Below are positions 42,441 through 51,587 of a stretch of 64,000 nucleotides of DNA, in pieces. The stretch's first letter is position 1. Each line of letters begins with the position of its first letter. Under the pieces are notes generated by a model, which searched no databases, was not told where the DNA came from, and worked only from the letters and a program-made list of their open reading frames with translations. The DNA comes from Aeromonas eucrenophila (GTDB taxonomy: Bacteria > Pseudomonadota > Gammaproteobacteria > Enterobacterales > Aeromonadaceae). The stretch lies in contig NZ_CDDF01000005.1 in the NCBI RefSeq assembly GCF_000819865.1, positions 612,206-676,205 of the forward strand, in the 5' to 3' direction. The position numbers and the translations under genes were made by a program.

Positions 42441-44345
42441 TTACTGATAAGCGCACTTGGAGGCTTTGATATAAAAATCCGGCTTAGCATTGAGTTGACC
42501 ATAGAATTTGCTGGCCAACTGATGATGCCAGTAGGGGGCCATCATCTCTTGGTGAGGTGACTTGGGGCCCAGGGTCACATGCTTGACCGGGGCAAGGTGG
42601 TTGGTTCGGTGCAGCTCCAGATAGAGTCGGGGAGGGGTGCTTTTTATCAAGTCAGGTGCTTGAATCTGAATTTCTTTGGCACCGTATTCCAGATGGGTGA
42701 CGATAACGCGGTGTTCTTTCTCTGCTTCATAGTCCGCATCTTTGAGCAGATAGGGTAATGGCCCCAACAGCCACGACAGGTCCTGAAGCTTTTCCTTATC
42801 TGGGGTGGTACCCAGAAGATCGTTGACTGCGGTCTTTAACTCATCAAACAACTGCTTGAGGGGCCCTTCTTCATCTTCGCCATGAATCTGCATCTCAGCT
42901 TTGATATAGACGACGCGATAGAAAGCTGCGCTCTCTTGAGGTGATTTCCCCGAATTAAGGAATGCTTGGTTATTTGCATCATTTGGGGCATCACCTTGTT
43001 TTTTTGACAACAGGTCGAACTCAAAAAAGTTGTCGATATTAAAGGTAATGGCACAGCCGCAGGCGTCTTCTTTTTGATGGTCTTTGCTGTAAAACCGCCA
43101 CATATTCAGGCTGTCTTCCTCTGGCAGGAAGCACCCGACAAAGGCCGGTTTGCTTTCAACTGGAGTATGGCCAAGATGACGCCAGAGCAGCTTCCCTTCA
43201 TTGGGGTCATTGAGCGCATTGATATGCCCCAGTCGTAGAGGGCTTTGCTCCAGTAACAGCGCATTGCCCACCAGCAGAGAGGTGTAGTGGGTCATGGTGA
43301 GCCCTGCTTTGACTTTCAGCTCGGCCAGGATGCGTTCCCGTATGTTGGTTATCTGGGGTGAACGTGCATGGCGCTTAGCTTGGTCTTGAAGTTCAATGGC
43401 TTGAAAACGGATCTGGGGTGAGGTATTTCGGGTAGCTTTGCGAAAAAGGGCTTGTGCCTTTGCATAGCTCTGCTTAACACCATCTCCATTCATATACATC
43501 TGGCCAAGATTGATGGTGCCCTGTCCATCTCCTCCCTTGCTAGCCTTGCGAAACCACTCAACCGCCGTGCGATAGTTTTGCTCTACCCCTCTACCCTCAG
43601 TGTATATAACCCCCATGTTGCACTGGGCCCGTGCGTTCCCTTCTTCGGTGCCCTTGAGGTACAACTCGATCGCCTTGCTATAGCTCTGTTCTACCCCTCG
43701 GCCTTCATCGTACATCCATCCCAGATTACATTGGGCATCAGAATCCCCTTTTTCTGCGGCTTTGCGATAATACTCGAAAGCCTTGCTGTCGCTTTGCCCT
43801 ACCCCACAGCCTTGTTCGTACATAAGTCCTATAATGAACTGGGCTTTAACATCCCCTTGTTCGGCGGTTTTGAGGTACCACTTGAAAGCCTTGATATCGC
43901 TTTGCTCTACGCCTATTCCCTTCCAGTACATTATTCCCAGATTATATTGGGCATCAGCGTCCCCTTGTTCGGCGGCTTTGAGATACCACTTGAAAGCCTT
44001 GATATCGCTTTGCTTGACGCCTTCTCCCTTCCGGTAAAATGACCCCATATTGAACTGAGCTGCGGCGTGTCCTTGTTTGGCGGCTTTGTAATACCACTTG
44101 GCAGCAGTGTGAGCGCTTTTCGTTACCCCTTGGCCATCCTCGTACATAACTCCCAGATTGAACTGTGCATCTAAATGGCCTTGTTCAGCAGCCCTCTGAT
44201 ACCACAAAAGAGCTTGGCTATCACTCTGCTCAATGGCTTGCCCAAAATCGTATCGTTCGCCCAGGTGAAATTGTGCAGCAACATCTCCCCCCTCGGCTGC
44301 CTTTATCAGTGCGGTGATATCTTCTGGTAGTTCTGACCTATCCAT
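42441..44345 (-). CDS. Sel1-repeat protein with C-terminal DUF2971
   Basis: 634 residues. Eight Sel1-like repeats of 36 residues fill about 1-310 (pattern A-x-x-G-x-x-x-A-Q-x-x-L-G-x-x-Y-x-x-G-x-G-V). The C-terminal part (LTMTHYTSLLVGNALLLEQSP ... NALNDPNEGKLLW) is a DUF2971 domain with the Y-K/T-x-L and NDPxE motifs. A repeat sensor joined to a DUF2971 domain, in the cos-to-early interval where P2-like phages carry variable genes, suggests phage exclusion; function is not shown. Confidence 0.82.
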   Translation of the reverse strand: MDRSELPEDITALIKAAEGGDVAAQFHLGERYDFGQAIEQSDSQALLWYQRAAEQGHLDAQFNLGVMYEDGQGVTKSAHTAAKWYYKAAKQGHAAAQFNMGSFYRKGEGVKQSDIKAFKWYLKAAEQGDADAQYNLGIMYWKGIGVEQSDIKAFKWYLKTAEQGDVKAQFIIGLMYEQGCGVGQSDSKAFEYYRKAAEKGDSDAQCNLGWMYDEGRGVEQSYSKAIELYLKGTEEGNARAQCNMGVIYTEGRGVEQNYRTAVEWFRKASKGGDGQGTINLGQMYMNGDGVKQSYAKAQALFRKATRNTSPQIRFQAIELQDQAKRHARSPQITNIRERILAELKVKAGLTMTHYTSLLVGNALLLEQSPLRLGHINALNDPNEGKLLWRHLGHTPVESKPAFVGCFLPEEDSLNMWRFYSKDHQKEDACGCAITFNIDNFFEFDLLSKKQGDAPNDANNQAFLNSGKSPQESAAFYRVVYIKAEMQIHGEDEEGPLKQLFDELKTAVNDLLGTTPDKEKLQDLSWLLGPLPYLLKDADYEAEKEHRVIVTHLEYGAKEIQIQAPDLIKSTPPRLYLELHRTNHLAPVKHVTLGPKSPHQEMMAPYWHHQLASKFYGQLNAKPDFYIKASKCAYQ

Positions 44346-44523
44346 ATTCGATTACCCATGCTTTGTTGTTATACCAATCTACACCGATTTCCATATGCTG
44401 ATTGACCACAACCTGCTGAAAATGATGCATTTATTGTAAATGTGGTTATCTTGCCTTAAGCCCTAAATATTGTCGATTGAAGGGGGCCAAGGCCCCCCAA
44501 GAATTTCACTGACAGGGTTCACA

Positions 44524-45156
44524 TTACCAACCTTTTGTCATCGGCAGGCGGTGCAGGTGGGGGAGCAACCTGTTCCAGTCGCGGTTGCCGTGGGTGACGG
44601 GCTGAATATGGCGGGTCTTGTCGGCCAGGATGCGCTGGGCGGCGGCCAGGGTCATTGGGTATTCGTGGATGATGGAGTAGTAGGTACCAGCTTCGCGGTG
44701 TTCGGCGACATCGAGCAGGGGGTAGATGGCCTTGGCGGCGATCATCATCCGGTCGGCGGCGCGCCAGAACCACGCCAAGGAATGCAGTTCGTCATCGGTC
44801 AGGGTGGTGAGGGGCTGCGGGTGAGTGGCGGTTTCGCGGTCCAGCACATCGAGCACCCAGCGGCGGAACTCTTTGGCTAGCGCCGTGCGGGAGAACATGG
44901 CGATCAGATGGGCTCCACGCAGAGAAAAGATCCGGACCTCTTTCTCGCTGTTCCCATTGCCGAACCCCTTGACGGTCAATTTGACCGTCAAGGTCATGCT
45001 GGGGGTAAATTCGTCCGCATTGCGGCGATAGATGCGGCTCACGGCATCGTCACTGGCATAACCAAGGGCTTGGGCGATTTGTGGTGCGGTCAGCCAGGGT
45101 TGGCCGTGATGAGGGATAACGGAGAAGTAGGTGTCATGGAAGCTGATGCTGTTCAT
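44524..45156 (-). CDS. BRO/antirepressor-type regulator
   Basis: 210 residues from MNSISFHDTYFSVIPHHGQP. BRO-N-like domain (QPWLTAPQIAQALGYASDDAVSRIYRRN ... RIFSLRGAHLIAMFSRT). Its C-terminal half is shared with the Rha protein at 31840. The sequence for LTVKLTVK forms the palindrome GACGGTCAATTTGACCGTC. The reading frame stays open upstream through the repeat block, but the common MNSI start is preferred. Confidence 0.85.
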   Translation of the reverse strand: MNSISFHDTYFSVIPHHGQPWLTAPQIAQALGYASDDAVSRIYRRNADEFTPSMTLTVKLTVKGFGNGNSEKEVRIFSLRGAHLIAMFSRTALAKEFRRWVLDVLDRETATHPQPLTTLTDDELHSLAWFWRAADRMMIAAKAIYPLLDVAEHREAGTYYSIIHEYPMTLAAAQRILADKTRHIQPVTHGNRDWNRLLPHLHRLPMTKGW

Positions 45157-45425
45157 GGCTTGGATTCCTTTGCTGTGAAGGTAATCGCCACCATCGACGC
45201 CAATCATCTGGTGACGAACTGAGCAAGGTTGGCGTACCGGCAGCAAAGACCCGGCGCCCCGAAGGGCCCCTGCCCAGCCCGCCATAACTGAGATTGCGGG
45301 TACTACTGGGCCGCACAAAAAAACACGCAGGCGCGTGTTGTGCGCTTCACTGAGCGGGACGCCAATCCCGACAACGGATTTTGCCGTTGCCCGTGCAGTA
45401 TCGCGCAACGCCGTGCGACCAGCAA
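45147..45425 (-). repeat. Regulatory block repeat, copy 2
   Basis: Counterpart of 32501-32770, including the CACGC/GCGTG hairpin and CAACGGATTTTGCCGTTGC. Beyond it to 45590 only the repeat's outer edge is seen (TTTTGGCAGGAAGCATACACAGG at about 45530), echoed at 47274 and, weaker, near 32865. Confidence 0.88.
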
Positions 45426-45590
45426 CACCCAATCAGCCCCAATAAGGCGGGATAAGCCACAATCACCCCGTCCAGCAGCACAACACCGCCGGCAGGGTAC
45501 CGGTTCTACACAGGGAAGGGGACGTTAGTTTTGGCAGGAAGCATACACAGGGCGCACTGAGCGCCCTGAATGACTGGTCATAAACCACTC

Positions 45591-46016
45591 TTAAGCGATG
45601 GTAGGTTCAACAGTGAACTTCGAGGTAAGACGGGCAGTTTTTCCGGTGAGAACAATGGACGTCTCAGGGAAGTTAAATTCCTTCTTGTACTCGATGTTTA
45701 CAGGTGGCTGATGGTGGAAGATCAATGCGGATTCACAGCGGTCCAAATCGCTCTTGGAAACAGCACCAAAGGAATAGCAGAGCTTCTCTCCTTTGTTGAG
45801 TTGTGCTTTCCATTTTTCCAATTTTTCATGGTTGGCGAGCCTGGAGTTAACATCCTCAGCCTGACCTATGTAGATGAGCTCTTTTATCGTATCTTTGCCG
45901 GTTTCAGTATTTAGAAGATAGCTATACACACAATAGATACCAGACTCGGTGGGAATGCTGCTTTTATCTGAATCCCGCAAATAACTGTCAAAGTATATTT
46001 CATATTTTTTTGCCAT
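45591..46016 (-). CDS. GIY-YIG domain protein
   Basis: 141 residues from MAKKYEIYFDSYLRDSD. GIY-YIG nuclease motifs: SGIYCVYSYLL, ELIYIGQAEDVNSRLANH, with the Arg conserved and ESALIFHHQPPVN as the later Glu/Asn region. Stand-alone GIY-YIG proteins of prophages may act as restriction-type or homing nucleases. Accessory gene between two repeat copies. Confidence 0.82.
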   Translation of the reverse strand: MAKKYEIYFDSYLRDSDKSSIPTESGIYCVYSYLLNTETGKDTIKELIYIGQAEDVNSRLANHEKLEKWKAQLNKGEKLCYSFGAVSKSDLDRCESALIFHHQPPVNIEYKKEFNFPETSIVLTGKTARLTSKFTVEPTIA

Positions 46017-46239
46017 TACTCTTTTCCTTATGGGGCATAGGATATGACCCAAGATGGTTTGCTTGGATCGTGCATAGGCTACCTCTTTATGGTGTGTGGG
46101 TCACTTGTGAGTCTTGCGCGCTCGGTCACAGTATGTGGTTTCTGTTGAGGCTTGATGTCATTGTGACTATCAGAGTTAGAGTCGTCAGTGAATGGAGGAG
46201 CCAAACGCCGAACGGTGATCCTCTCTGGACTGCTTGCCA

Positions 46240-46259
46240 TACTGTGTTTTTATACAGTT
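46240..46259 (+). promoter_or_regulatory. LexA (SOS) box
   Basis: TACTGTGTTTTTATACAGTT fits CTGT-N8-ACAG. It lies just ahead of the truncated umuD, with the start 10 bases downstream of its last CAG. Confidence 0.85.
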
Positions 46260-46266
46260 AATCGAG

Positions 46267-46473
46267 ATGTCCCGCATGTTCGCTCAACCCGCCCCTGATG
46301 CTCCCTTGTTGGAGTTCCCCCTATTTCTCTCCCCCGTGGCCTGTGGCTTCCCGTCGCCGGCGCAGGACTACACCGAGCAGACCATAGACCTCAACCAGCT
46401 GTGCATTGCCCATCCGGCGGCAACCTACTTTGTACGGGCGGCCGGTGATAACATGTTGAGTATCCCTAGTTAG
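46267..46473 (+). pseudogene. umuD: Truncated umuD
   Basis: The 68 residues match the UmuD N-terminus: [21 protein letters not shown] with the Cys-Gly self-cleavage site, [16 protein letters not shown] and then AAGDNM, where the catalytic Ser (GDSM) is Asn. It stops six codons later, so the protease domain and umuC are missing. Under an intact SOS box it may still be expressed as a fragment. Confidence 0.85.
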
Positions 46474-46558
46474 CACTAGCCGCGCACACCACATCAAATA
46501 CTCTCTCAGATTTGTATGCTGACATTGGATTGAAATTAAAAATTTAGGCTCTTAATTT

Positions 46559-47122
46559 TTACTGAGATATCAATTTCTTCTCTAGCTCAAGTATGCGAGT
46601 TTGGTATTCCAATGCTTGCCTTTGATAAAGAGGGATGCTTTCTTGATCAAGTGGATTATCTATGGCGGAATGTAATATCCGTTCGATATTTGTTTTTTTC
46701 TGCTCAATCTCACTTAACTTATCAAGGATATTAGCGTTGGACCTACAGTTGTTGAGCTCAGTATTTGTCATTTTATACGCATCCTTCCATTCATCTAAAG
46801 CCTTGCTCCATTGTTCAACCCTATCATTGCATGATGCCAATCTTGTCTCCAACACTTTGTTTTTCAGAGTGATATTTGTTAAGTTATCTTGAAATGGTTT
46901 CATTTCGCTGCTTATGGTTTTTATTTTTAATTCTTTTTCTGAGATCATATTGTTTAGATCTTTTATCTTGCTATTTAACAGCTGTATTTGATTGTCTTTG
47001 CTTTCAACTCTTACCATCTCGCTAAATCCAAGACCGAGTCCAAATCCAGATGAGCAGCTAGCAATAACTATACTGGCGATAGATAAAGCAAAGTTGTCTT
47101 CTATCATTTTTTTAATATTCAT
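46559..47122 (-). CDS. Membrane-anchored coiled-coil protein
   Basis: 187 residues with one N-terminal membrane segment (FALSIASIVIASCSSGFGLGLGF) and a long coiled coil (NQIQLLNSKIKDLNNMISEKELKIK onward). AT-rich. No known family. Accessory gene next to the toxin-antitoxin pair. Confidence 0.68.
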   Translation of the reverse strand: MNIKKMIEDNFALSIASIVIASCSSGFGLGLGFSEMVRVESKDNQIQLLNSKIKDLNNMISEKELKIKTISSEMKPFQDNLTNITLKNKVLETRLASCNDRVEQWSKALDEWKDAYKMTNTELNNCRSNANILDKLSEIEQKKTNIERILHSAIDNPLDQESIPLYQRQALEYQTRILELEKKLISQ

Positions 47123-47439
47123 AAGCAACATCCCCTAGTGTTTGGTGAGGACTGGAGAATATTATCTAGCGGTGAAAATTGGAAGTGATTAATCGCATTG
47201 TAGGTCGAAATTTTCTTAAGAATATATTCATTAATATTATTTAAATCAGTTGGTAATTGGCTTTTTAATATTCATTTTGGCAGGAAACATACACAGGAGG
47301 CGGGCCTGATCCTGCTGGGACGGTCAATTTGACCGTCCTGGCCATGTGCACACCCTGACCCTTAACCGCCCAATTGACCGTCAAGGGTCAGATTGACCAC
47401 CCCGAGATAGAGAAATGGGCCGAGAGGGCCCATTTATGG
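47123..47439. other. Intergenic stretch with perfect palindrome
   Basis: No gene. At 47318-47338 lies the palindrome containing GACGGTCAATTTGACCGTC, the same 19 bases as inside the BRO gene at 44971-44989; nearby TTGGCAGGAAACATACACAGGAGG repeats the edge of the regulatory block. The stretch looks like the worn remains of a third regulator module. Confidence 0.6.
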
Positions 47440-47763
47440 TCAGCCGATCAGCTTCAAATCGGCTTTGCGACGCTCTTTGAGGGCGTCATAGAAGTTCTCA
47501 TGAGGGCCAACGCTCAGCAGGTAGAGCTGCAGTTCCGCGTCTTTCCAGGAGTAGCCCAGCAGCACCAGCTGCCCTTTGAGCTGGAACTTGTGCACCCGCA
47601 GGTACGACAGGTCCCCCTTCTTCTGTTCTCCGATCTCGGGGTCGTCAATGATCCGGTCGATCTCGTCTTCCACTGCTTTCAGATCATTCGTAGGGAGTTT
47701 TTTGAGCTGTTTGGTGAACAGGCCAGACTCAAAAACCTCAATCTCGTGTTGTTCTTCTGACAT
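47440..47763 (-). CDS. RelE/ParE-type toxin
   Basis: 107 residues, RelE superfamily fold (FTKQLKKLPTNDLKAVEDEIDRI ... GQLVLLGYSWKDAELQLYLLSVGPHENFYDALKERR). Overlaps the antitoxin gene end. Toxins of this family cut mRNA or poison gyrase; which applies is not clear. Confidence 0.82.
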   Translation of the reverse strand: MSEEQHEIEVFESGLFTKQLKKLPTNDLKAVEDEIDRIIDDPEIGEQKKGDLSYLRVHKFQLKGQLVLLGYSWKDAELQLYLLSVGPHENFYDALKERRKADLKLIG

Positions 47764-47968
47764 AGCGGGTTACTTGCCCTTCTTTGACTTGCTCCGCGGC
47801 GAGCATCACGTCTTTGATGAAGCTGAAAGGCAGGTCCGGGTTGTCCTCGACCATACGGCCGATCTTGGCCCAGTACTCAATCTGCTTCGGCAAAGAGCGA
47901 TGTGCGGCAGACGCGTGGATCTTCACGTCGGCGATGAAGTCATCGTCTAAGCGTACTGTTTGAGCCAT
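47738..47968 (-). CDS. ParD-like antitoxin
   Basis: 76 residues from MAQTVRLDDDFIADVKIHAS, a ribbon-helix-helix start followed by SLPKQIEYWAKIGRMVEDN. Upstream of and overlapping the toxin gene by 26 bases, the usual antitoxin-toxin order. Confidence 0.82.
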   Translation of the reverse strand: MAQTVRLDDDFIADVKIHASAAHRSLPKQIEYWAKIGRMVEDNPDLPFSFIKDVMLAAEQVKEGQVTRYVRRTTRD

Positions 47969-48149
47969 GTTCATTCCCTATTTTGGTGTCGAATCATCGG
48001 TAAGTTTGGTTGTCAATTAGTTGGTTGGTTTGCGATTAGTCAGCTCTTGGGCTCGTAGTGAGTATATCTTTTACTCAAAAACGAGCAACAAATTGTCGCG
48101 TTTGGTGATAATTTGCTTCTCGCTATTCCAATGACCACCTTGTGACCGG

Positions 48150-48491
48150 TCACAGCGCCAAGATTCTACCTCCAGCTGTGTGCCAGCAGGTGGCCTCGCC
48201 CTTGCAGGTGCCTCCGCAGCCCTCCGGCAAGGCATAGTCGCAATTCGGGCAGGTCTGCATGGCCAGCGCCGCCTGTTGCTGCTGCCAGCGTTCCCAGTCG
48301 CGGCGCAGCAGGGTGCTGATGTACTCGTCGACGGTGTCGGGCTCACCAGATCCGGCTCTGGCGCGGCGCAGGGTCTCCAGTTGTTCGCGCTCGCGGATGG
48401 AGAGCGTCACCTCCACCCGCTTGATGCCGAGAGCTGCCTGCCGTTTACGCTGGGCCTCTTTGTGAGCCCTAGCATCCTTGGCGAGGGTCAT
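48150..48491 (-). CDS. Small early protein with ribbon-helix-helix and CxxC
   Basis: 113 residues from MTLAKDARAHKEAQRKRQA, start fixed by AGGAGGTCATC. A ribbon-helix-helix-like part (VEVTLSIREREQLETLRRAR) precedes a CPNC/CGGTC zinc-type segment. Function unknown. Start overlaps the preceding gene's stop. Confidence 0.7.
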   Translation of the reverse strand: MTLAKDARAHKEAQRKRQAALGIKRVEVTLSIREREQLETLRRARAGSGEPDTVDEYISTLLRRDWERWQQQQAALAMQTCPNCDYALPEGCGGTCKGEATCWHTAGGRILAL

Positions 48492-48835
48492 GATGACCTC
48501 CTGGCATAGATGCCTCGGCGTGCCCGGGTGTCTTTGCCGATCTGGCGGTAATCGGACACTGGCTCTACTGGTCGTCGCGCCTTCTTCGGTGGAGTGATTG
48601 TATCGAGCTCGCCCTGGTAGAACGGGAACCAAGCATCCTCGAACCGGATGACCCGCTCCATTCTGTCGAGCAGCCGATCGCAGAGGTGGCATTCGGCTGC
48701 CGGCAGCTCATCGAATTCTCGGGTGATGGCGGCACGACCTGCCGATCCTGGCGGGTGCTGCTGGATTATGGGCCAGAGCCGCAAACAGTGCCGTTGCAGG
48801 CGCTCGATGGTGGCGCGGGTAATGGAGTCCTGCAC
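48488..48835 (-). CDS. Hypothetical early protein (115 aa), GTG start
   Basis: Begins with GTG (reading MQDSITRATIERLQ) because GGAGGGAG sits seven bases ahead; the in-frame ATG at 48851-48853 overlaps that site. Contains CHLCDRLLDRMERV. Unrecognised. Part of the tightly packed, overlapping minus-strand early operon. Confidence 0.65.
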   Translation of the reverse strand: MQDSITRATIERLQRHCLRLWPIIQQHPPGSAGRAAITREFDELPAAECHLCDRLLDRMERVIRFEDAWFPFYQGELDTITPPKKARRPVEPVSDYRQIGKDTRARRGIYARRSS

Positions 48836-48836
48836 G

Positions 48837-49049
48837 TTATTCTCCCTCCGCATAGGGTGACCAAGTCGGTTTTGGTGGCGCGTCGCTCGGGAACTCGTAC
48901 TCATTCCGCTTGAATGTGGGGTTGAGCCAGTCACGGGCACCGGGATTCGCTTTGTCATAGTGGCAGCCCTCTGCTATCCACAAGATCTTGCCGGTGGTGC
49001 CGCACAAAATGGTGCCGCCGTAGGCGACGACGACAGGTTTTTTCTTCAT
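48837..49049 (-). CDS. Hypothetical early protein (70 aa)
   Basis: MKKKPVVVAYGGTILCGTTGKILWIAEG, then a Pro-rich end. Overlaps the upstream gene's stop by ATGA. No family recognised. Confidence 0.62.
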   Translation of the reverse strand: MKKKPVVVAYGGTILCGTTGKILWIAEGCHYDKANPGARDWLNPTFKRNEYEFPSDAPPKPTWSPYAEGE

Positions 49050-49855
49050 GACAAGGCGTCCTCTTCTTGCTGATAGGCCAGCGCAATGGTCAGCGCCCTT
49101 TGCTCTGTGTTCAGCCCCTCTAGGCGGGTCAGCCGCTGGGCATAGTTGTGATTGCGCAGCTCGGCAGCTTGCGACTTAAACGCTTCTTCGCTGAGCTGGC
49201 CTACGCGGTGGGCACTTTCGAGTAGCGCCACGGCTCGTTCGACGGCGCGCAGAACGGTGTTCTCGTCGTGGCCATCGCCAATCTGTTTAAACTCGTCGCC
49301 CAAGCGGTTGTTGAGGTGGAGCAGTGCATCAGGCCAGAGTGCCAACGGCACAGGGGCCAGCCAGTCAGTGACTCGCAGAGTGGTATCGGGGGTGAACAGG
49401 GGGGACAGATCCTGATAACAAACCGCGCGTTTCTTGGCGTTGGCCTTTGCCAGCGCAGCCTCAACCTCAGCCTCCACTGGTGTCAGCATTCCCTTGCTGC
49501 AGTGTCCCGGTGCACTGGTTGCCCCAGGCCAGTTGCGACTCACAATTAGCCGATCACCGACCAGCCGCACATACTGGCCGCCTGCATTGATGATGCTGCC
49601 GTGCTGCAACAGGGCGTCATTGCTCTCATCAAGCCCCATTCGGACCAGCTCCTTAGCCAGAGCGGATCCTTTAACCCCCAATTTGGATCCTTTCGTACAG
49701 TTATTGATAAAACTCCGAGGGGGGCAGCTGCCGCTGCCTGACTGCAACTCGCTGCGCTCGCAGACTGCATGCTCGCGTTGCTCGCCCAAACCAGACCCGG
49801 TGGCCCCTTTGCGCACTATTTGCCAACCCTCGGTGCGGGTGATGGCGGTGGTCAT
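49046..49855 (-). CDS. Hypothetical early protein downstream of gpA (269 aa)
   Basis: From MTTAITRTEGWQIVRKGATG, seven bases after the gpA gene. The middle (SALAKELVRMGLDESNDALLQHGSIINAGGQYVRLVGDRLIVSRNWPG) looks folded; the stretch from 15 to 55 is low in structure. C-terminus helical. The codons for GSKLGVKGS carry two GGATCC sites. No family recognised; probably accessory to replication by position. Confidence 0.62.
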   Translation of the reverse strand: MTTAITRTEGWQIVRKGATGSGLGEQREHAVCERSELQSGSGSCPPRSFINNCTKGSKLGVKGSALAKELVRMGLDESNDALLQHGSIINAGGQYVRLVGDRLIVSRNWPGATSAPGHCSKGMLTPVEAEVEAALAKANAKKRAVCYQDLSPLFTPDTTLRVTDWLAPVPLALWPDALLHLNNRLGDEFKQIGDGHDENTVLRAVERAVALLESAHRVGQLSEEAFKSQAAELRNHNYAQRLTRLEGLNTEQRALTIALAYQQEEDALS

Positions 49856-49862
49856 GCCGATG

Positions 49863-51587
49863 TCAGTGATCACCCCCCATGAGCCGCAGCACGTCCTCGC
49901 CGTATTTATTGGCGGCTTCGTCCAGCCGCTTGGAGAGGCGGATAAGGTGCTCTTTGCGGGGCAGGTTGATGCCTCCCATGGCGTTGATGAAGTCGCCCCA
50001 GCGATTGTTGTCGACGGCGTGGCGGGCCGCCTCCAAGATGCAATCCCACTCGATGACTTCGTCACCCAGGCGGCGGAGCTCGCGCCACACGCTCACGGCT
50101 GGGCCGCCAATCTGCTGGAACTGGCGGATACGCCAGCAGCTCGCCCAGGCCGCCACGGCGATGGTGGTGTGGTCGACTGGCGCTTCGGCCTCGAAATCCA
50201 TCCCGACCTTGTGGCCGTCGATGTTCTTGGCGATGTACTTGGCTATATAGCCGGTGGCGCTGCCCTGGGTAGGGTCTATCTCTTTCCAGTTCACCCGTGG
50301 GTTGATGGCCTTGATCACTGCCGTGCTGCTCACGTCCAGCAGCCATTTGATGCGCGGGGCCTTGTTGCGGACTTTCAGCTTGGCCAACTGGTCGAGTTGG
50401 TCGCCGTTCGGCATCTTCAATTCACTGCGCTCGGCATCGGTGAAGTGGTAGGCGAGCAGGGTCAGGAAGTCGCGCTGATGCTCAGGGTTGATGAAAAGTA
50501 AGCAGTGCCAGTGCGGGGTGCCGTCGTGGTGCGGCTCTACCACCCGAAAGCCGAAGGCCATGATCCCCTCGCGGGCCAGTGCGGCCCGAAAGCGGGCCCA
50601 CTGCTTACACAGCAGACGGTTGGTCTCGGTCGGACTAGCGCCGTTGAACTTCTCGTTTTGGTAGGTCTTGTTTGTGTCTTTGCTGCCCTGGCGCCATGCG
50701 TGATAGCTGGAAGGGGCGGTCAGGGTGAGGAACAGGCCCAGCTTGCCCTGCTCCTGCGCCATGTCTTCAAAGCCACGCATCCGCACCATCAGTTCATGAC
50801 GGCGGATCTCTGGGTTGGCGACCGAGCCCATCACAGCGTCGACCAGGTCAATCTCTTGCCCCAGCTCCTCGTTGACGGCGCTCATACCTTCCATCCATGC
50901 CTGCTGGGCAGCCTTGCGCTGGGTGAACTCGCGCACCGCGTGGGCGCTGGCGTAGGGACTGACTCCCTTACGCACTTGGCCGGTGAGGATGGCGATCAGC
51001 TCGCAGTAGACGGCCCAGGCGCGGTTGATTTTGCGTAGCCACCAGGACTCATCAAGCAGGCGTACCAGCAGGCTGGCGGCAGCGCCTTCGAACTTTTCTA
51101 CAGATGGGTCCATGTCGGCCCGCTCAGCTTCTGTCAACTGGCGGCACAGCAGGCGACGTGCTGTGCTACAGGGGTCGATCGGCAGAGGAGGGCAGAAGCT
51201 CCATGCTTTAGCCTGAGCTCCCAGATCGGCCAGCAGCTTCTCGGCGTCCCACTCATGCTCGGTGCCATTGTTCAGCATCTGCTGGCAGCGGCGGGCCCAC
51301 TCGGCAGCGACCAGCTCGCGGCGAACATCGTTGCGCAGGTCGATGACTGGGACAGGGAACCGGCTCTGAGCTGCGGAACAAACGTCGACCATGCGGCGCA
51401 GCCAGATGTTGGCGGTCTTGGGGTTGGCTGGGTAGCGGTGCAGGTAGGTTTTGGCCAGCGGCTTGGCAACGTGCCACTCGATACGGGCCAGTTGCTCGGC
51501 GGCGCCGGCCATATTGTCGGCATGGACTCCGACCAGGTAGTGCTGGGGTAGTTGGATGCCCTGCAGGTTGGTGATGGGGTCGTTCAT
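49863..51587 (-). CDS. A: gpA-type HUH replication initiator
   Basis: 574 residues from MNDPITNLQGIQLP. Phage GPA family: HUH motif GTPHWHCLLF and the paired tyrosines YIAKYIAKNIDGH, the nucleophiles for rolling-circle nicking. A cis-acting nickase for P2-type replication. Length is below that of P2 gpA (761), so a shorter version. Start overlaps the upstream gene's stop. Confidence 0.9.
   Translation of the reverse strand: MNDPITNLQGIQLPQHYLVGVHADNMAGAAEQLARIEWHVAKPLAKTYLHRYPANPKTANIWLRRMVDVCSAAQSRFPVPVIDLRNDVRRELVAAEWARRCQQMLNNGTEHEWDAEKLLADLGAQAKAWSFCPPLPIDPCSTARRLLCRQLTEAERADMDPSVEKFEGAAASLLVRLLDESWWLRKINRAWAVYCELIAILTGQVRKGVSPYASAHAVREFTQRKAAQQAWMEGMSAVNEELGQEIDLVDAVMGSVANPEIRRHELMVRMRGFEDMAQEQGKLGLFLTLTAPSSYHAWRQGSKDTNKTYQNEKFNGASPTETNRLLCKQWARFRAALAREGIMAFGFRVVEPHHDGTPHWHCLLFINPEHQRDFLTLLAYHFTDAERSELKMPNGDQLDQLAKLKVRNKAPRIKWLLDVSSTAVIKAINPRVNWKEIDPTQGSATGYIAKYIAKNIDGHKVGMDFEAEAPVDHTTIAVAAWASCWRIRQFQQIGGPAVSVWRELRRLGDEVIEWDCILEAARHAVDNNRWGDFINAMGGINLPRKEHLIRLSKRLDEAANKYGEDVLRLMGGDH

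Noticed and set aside
49434..50501. 355-codon plus-strand frame
   Set aside because: Antisense to the gpA and following genes; no start site or domain.
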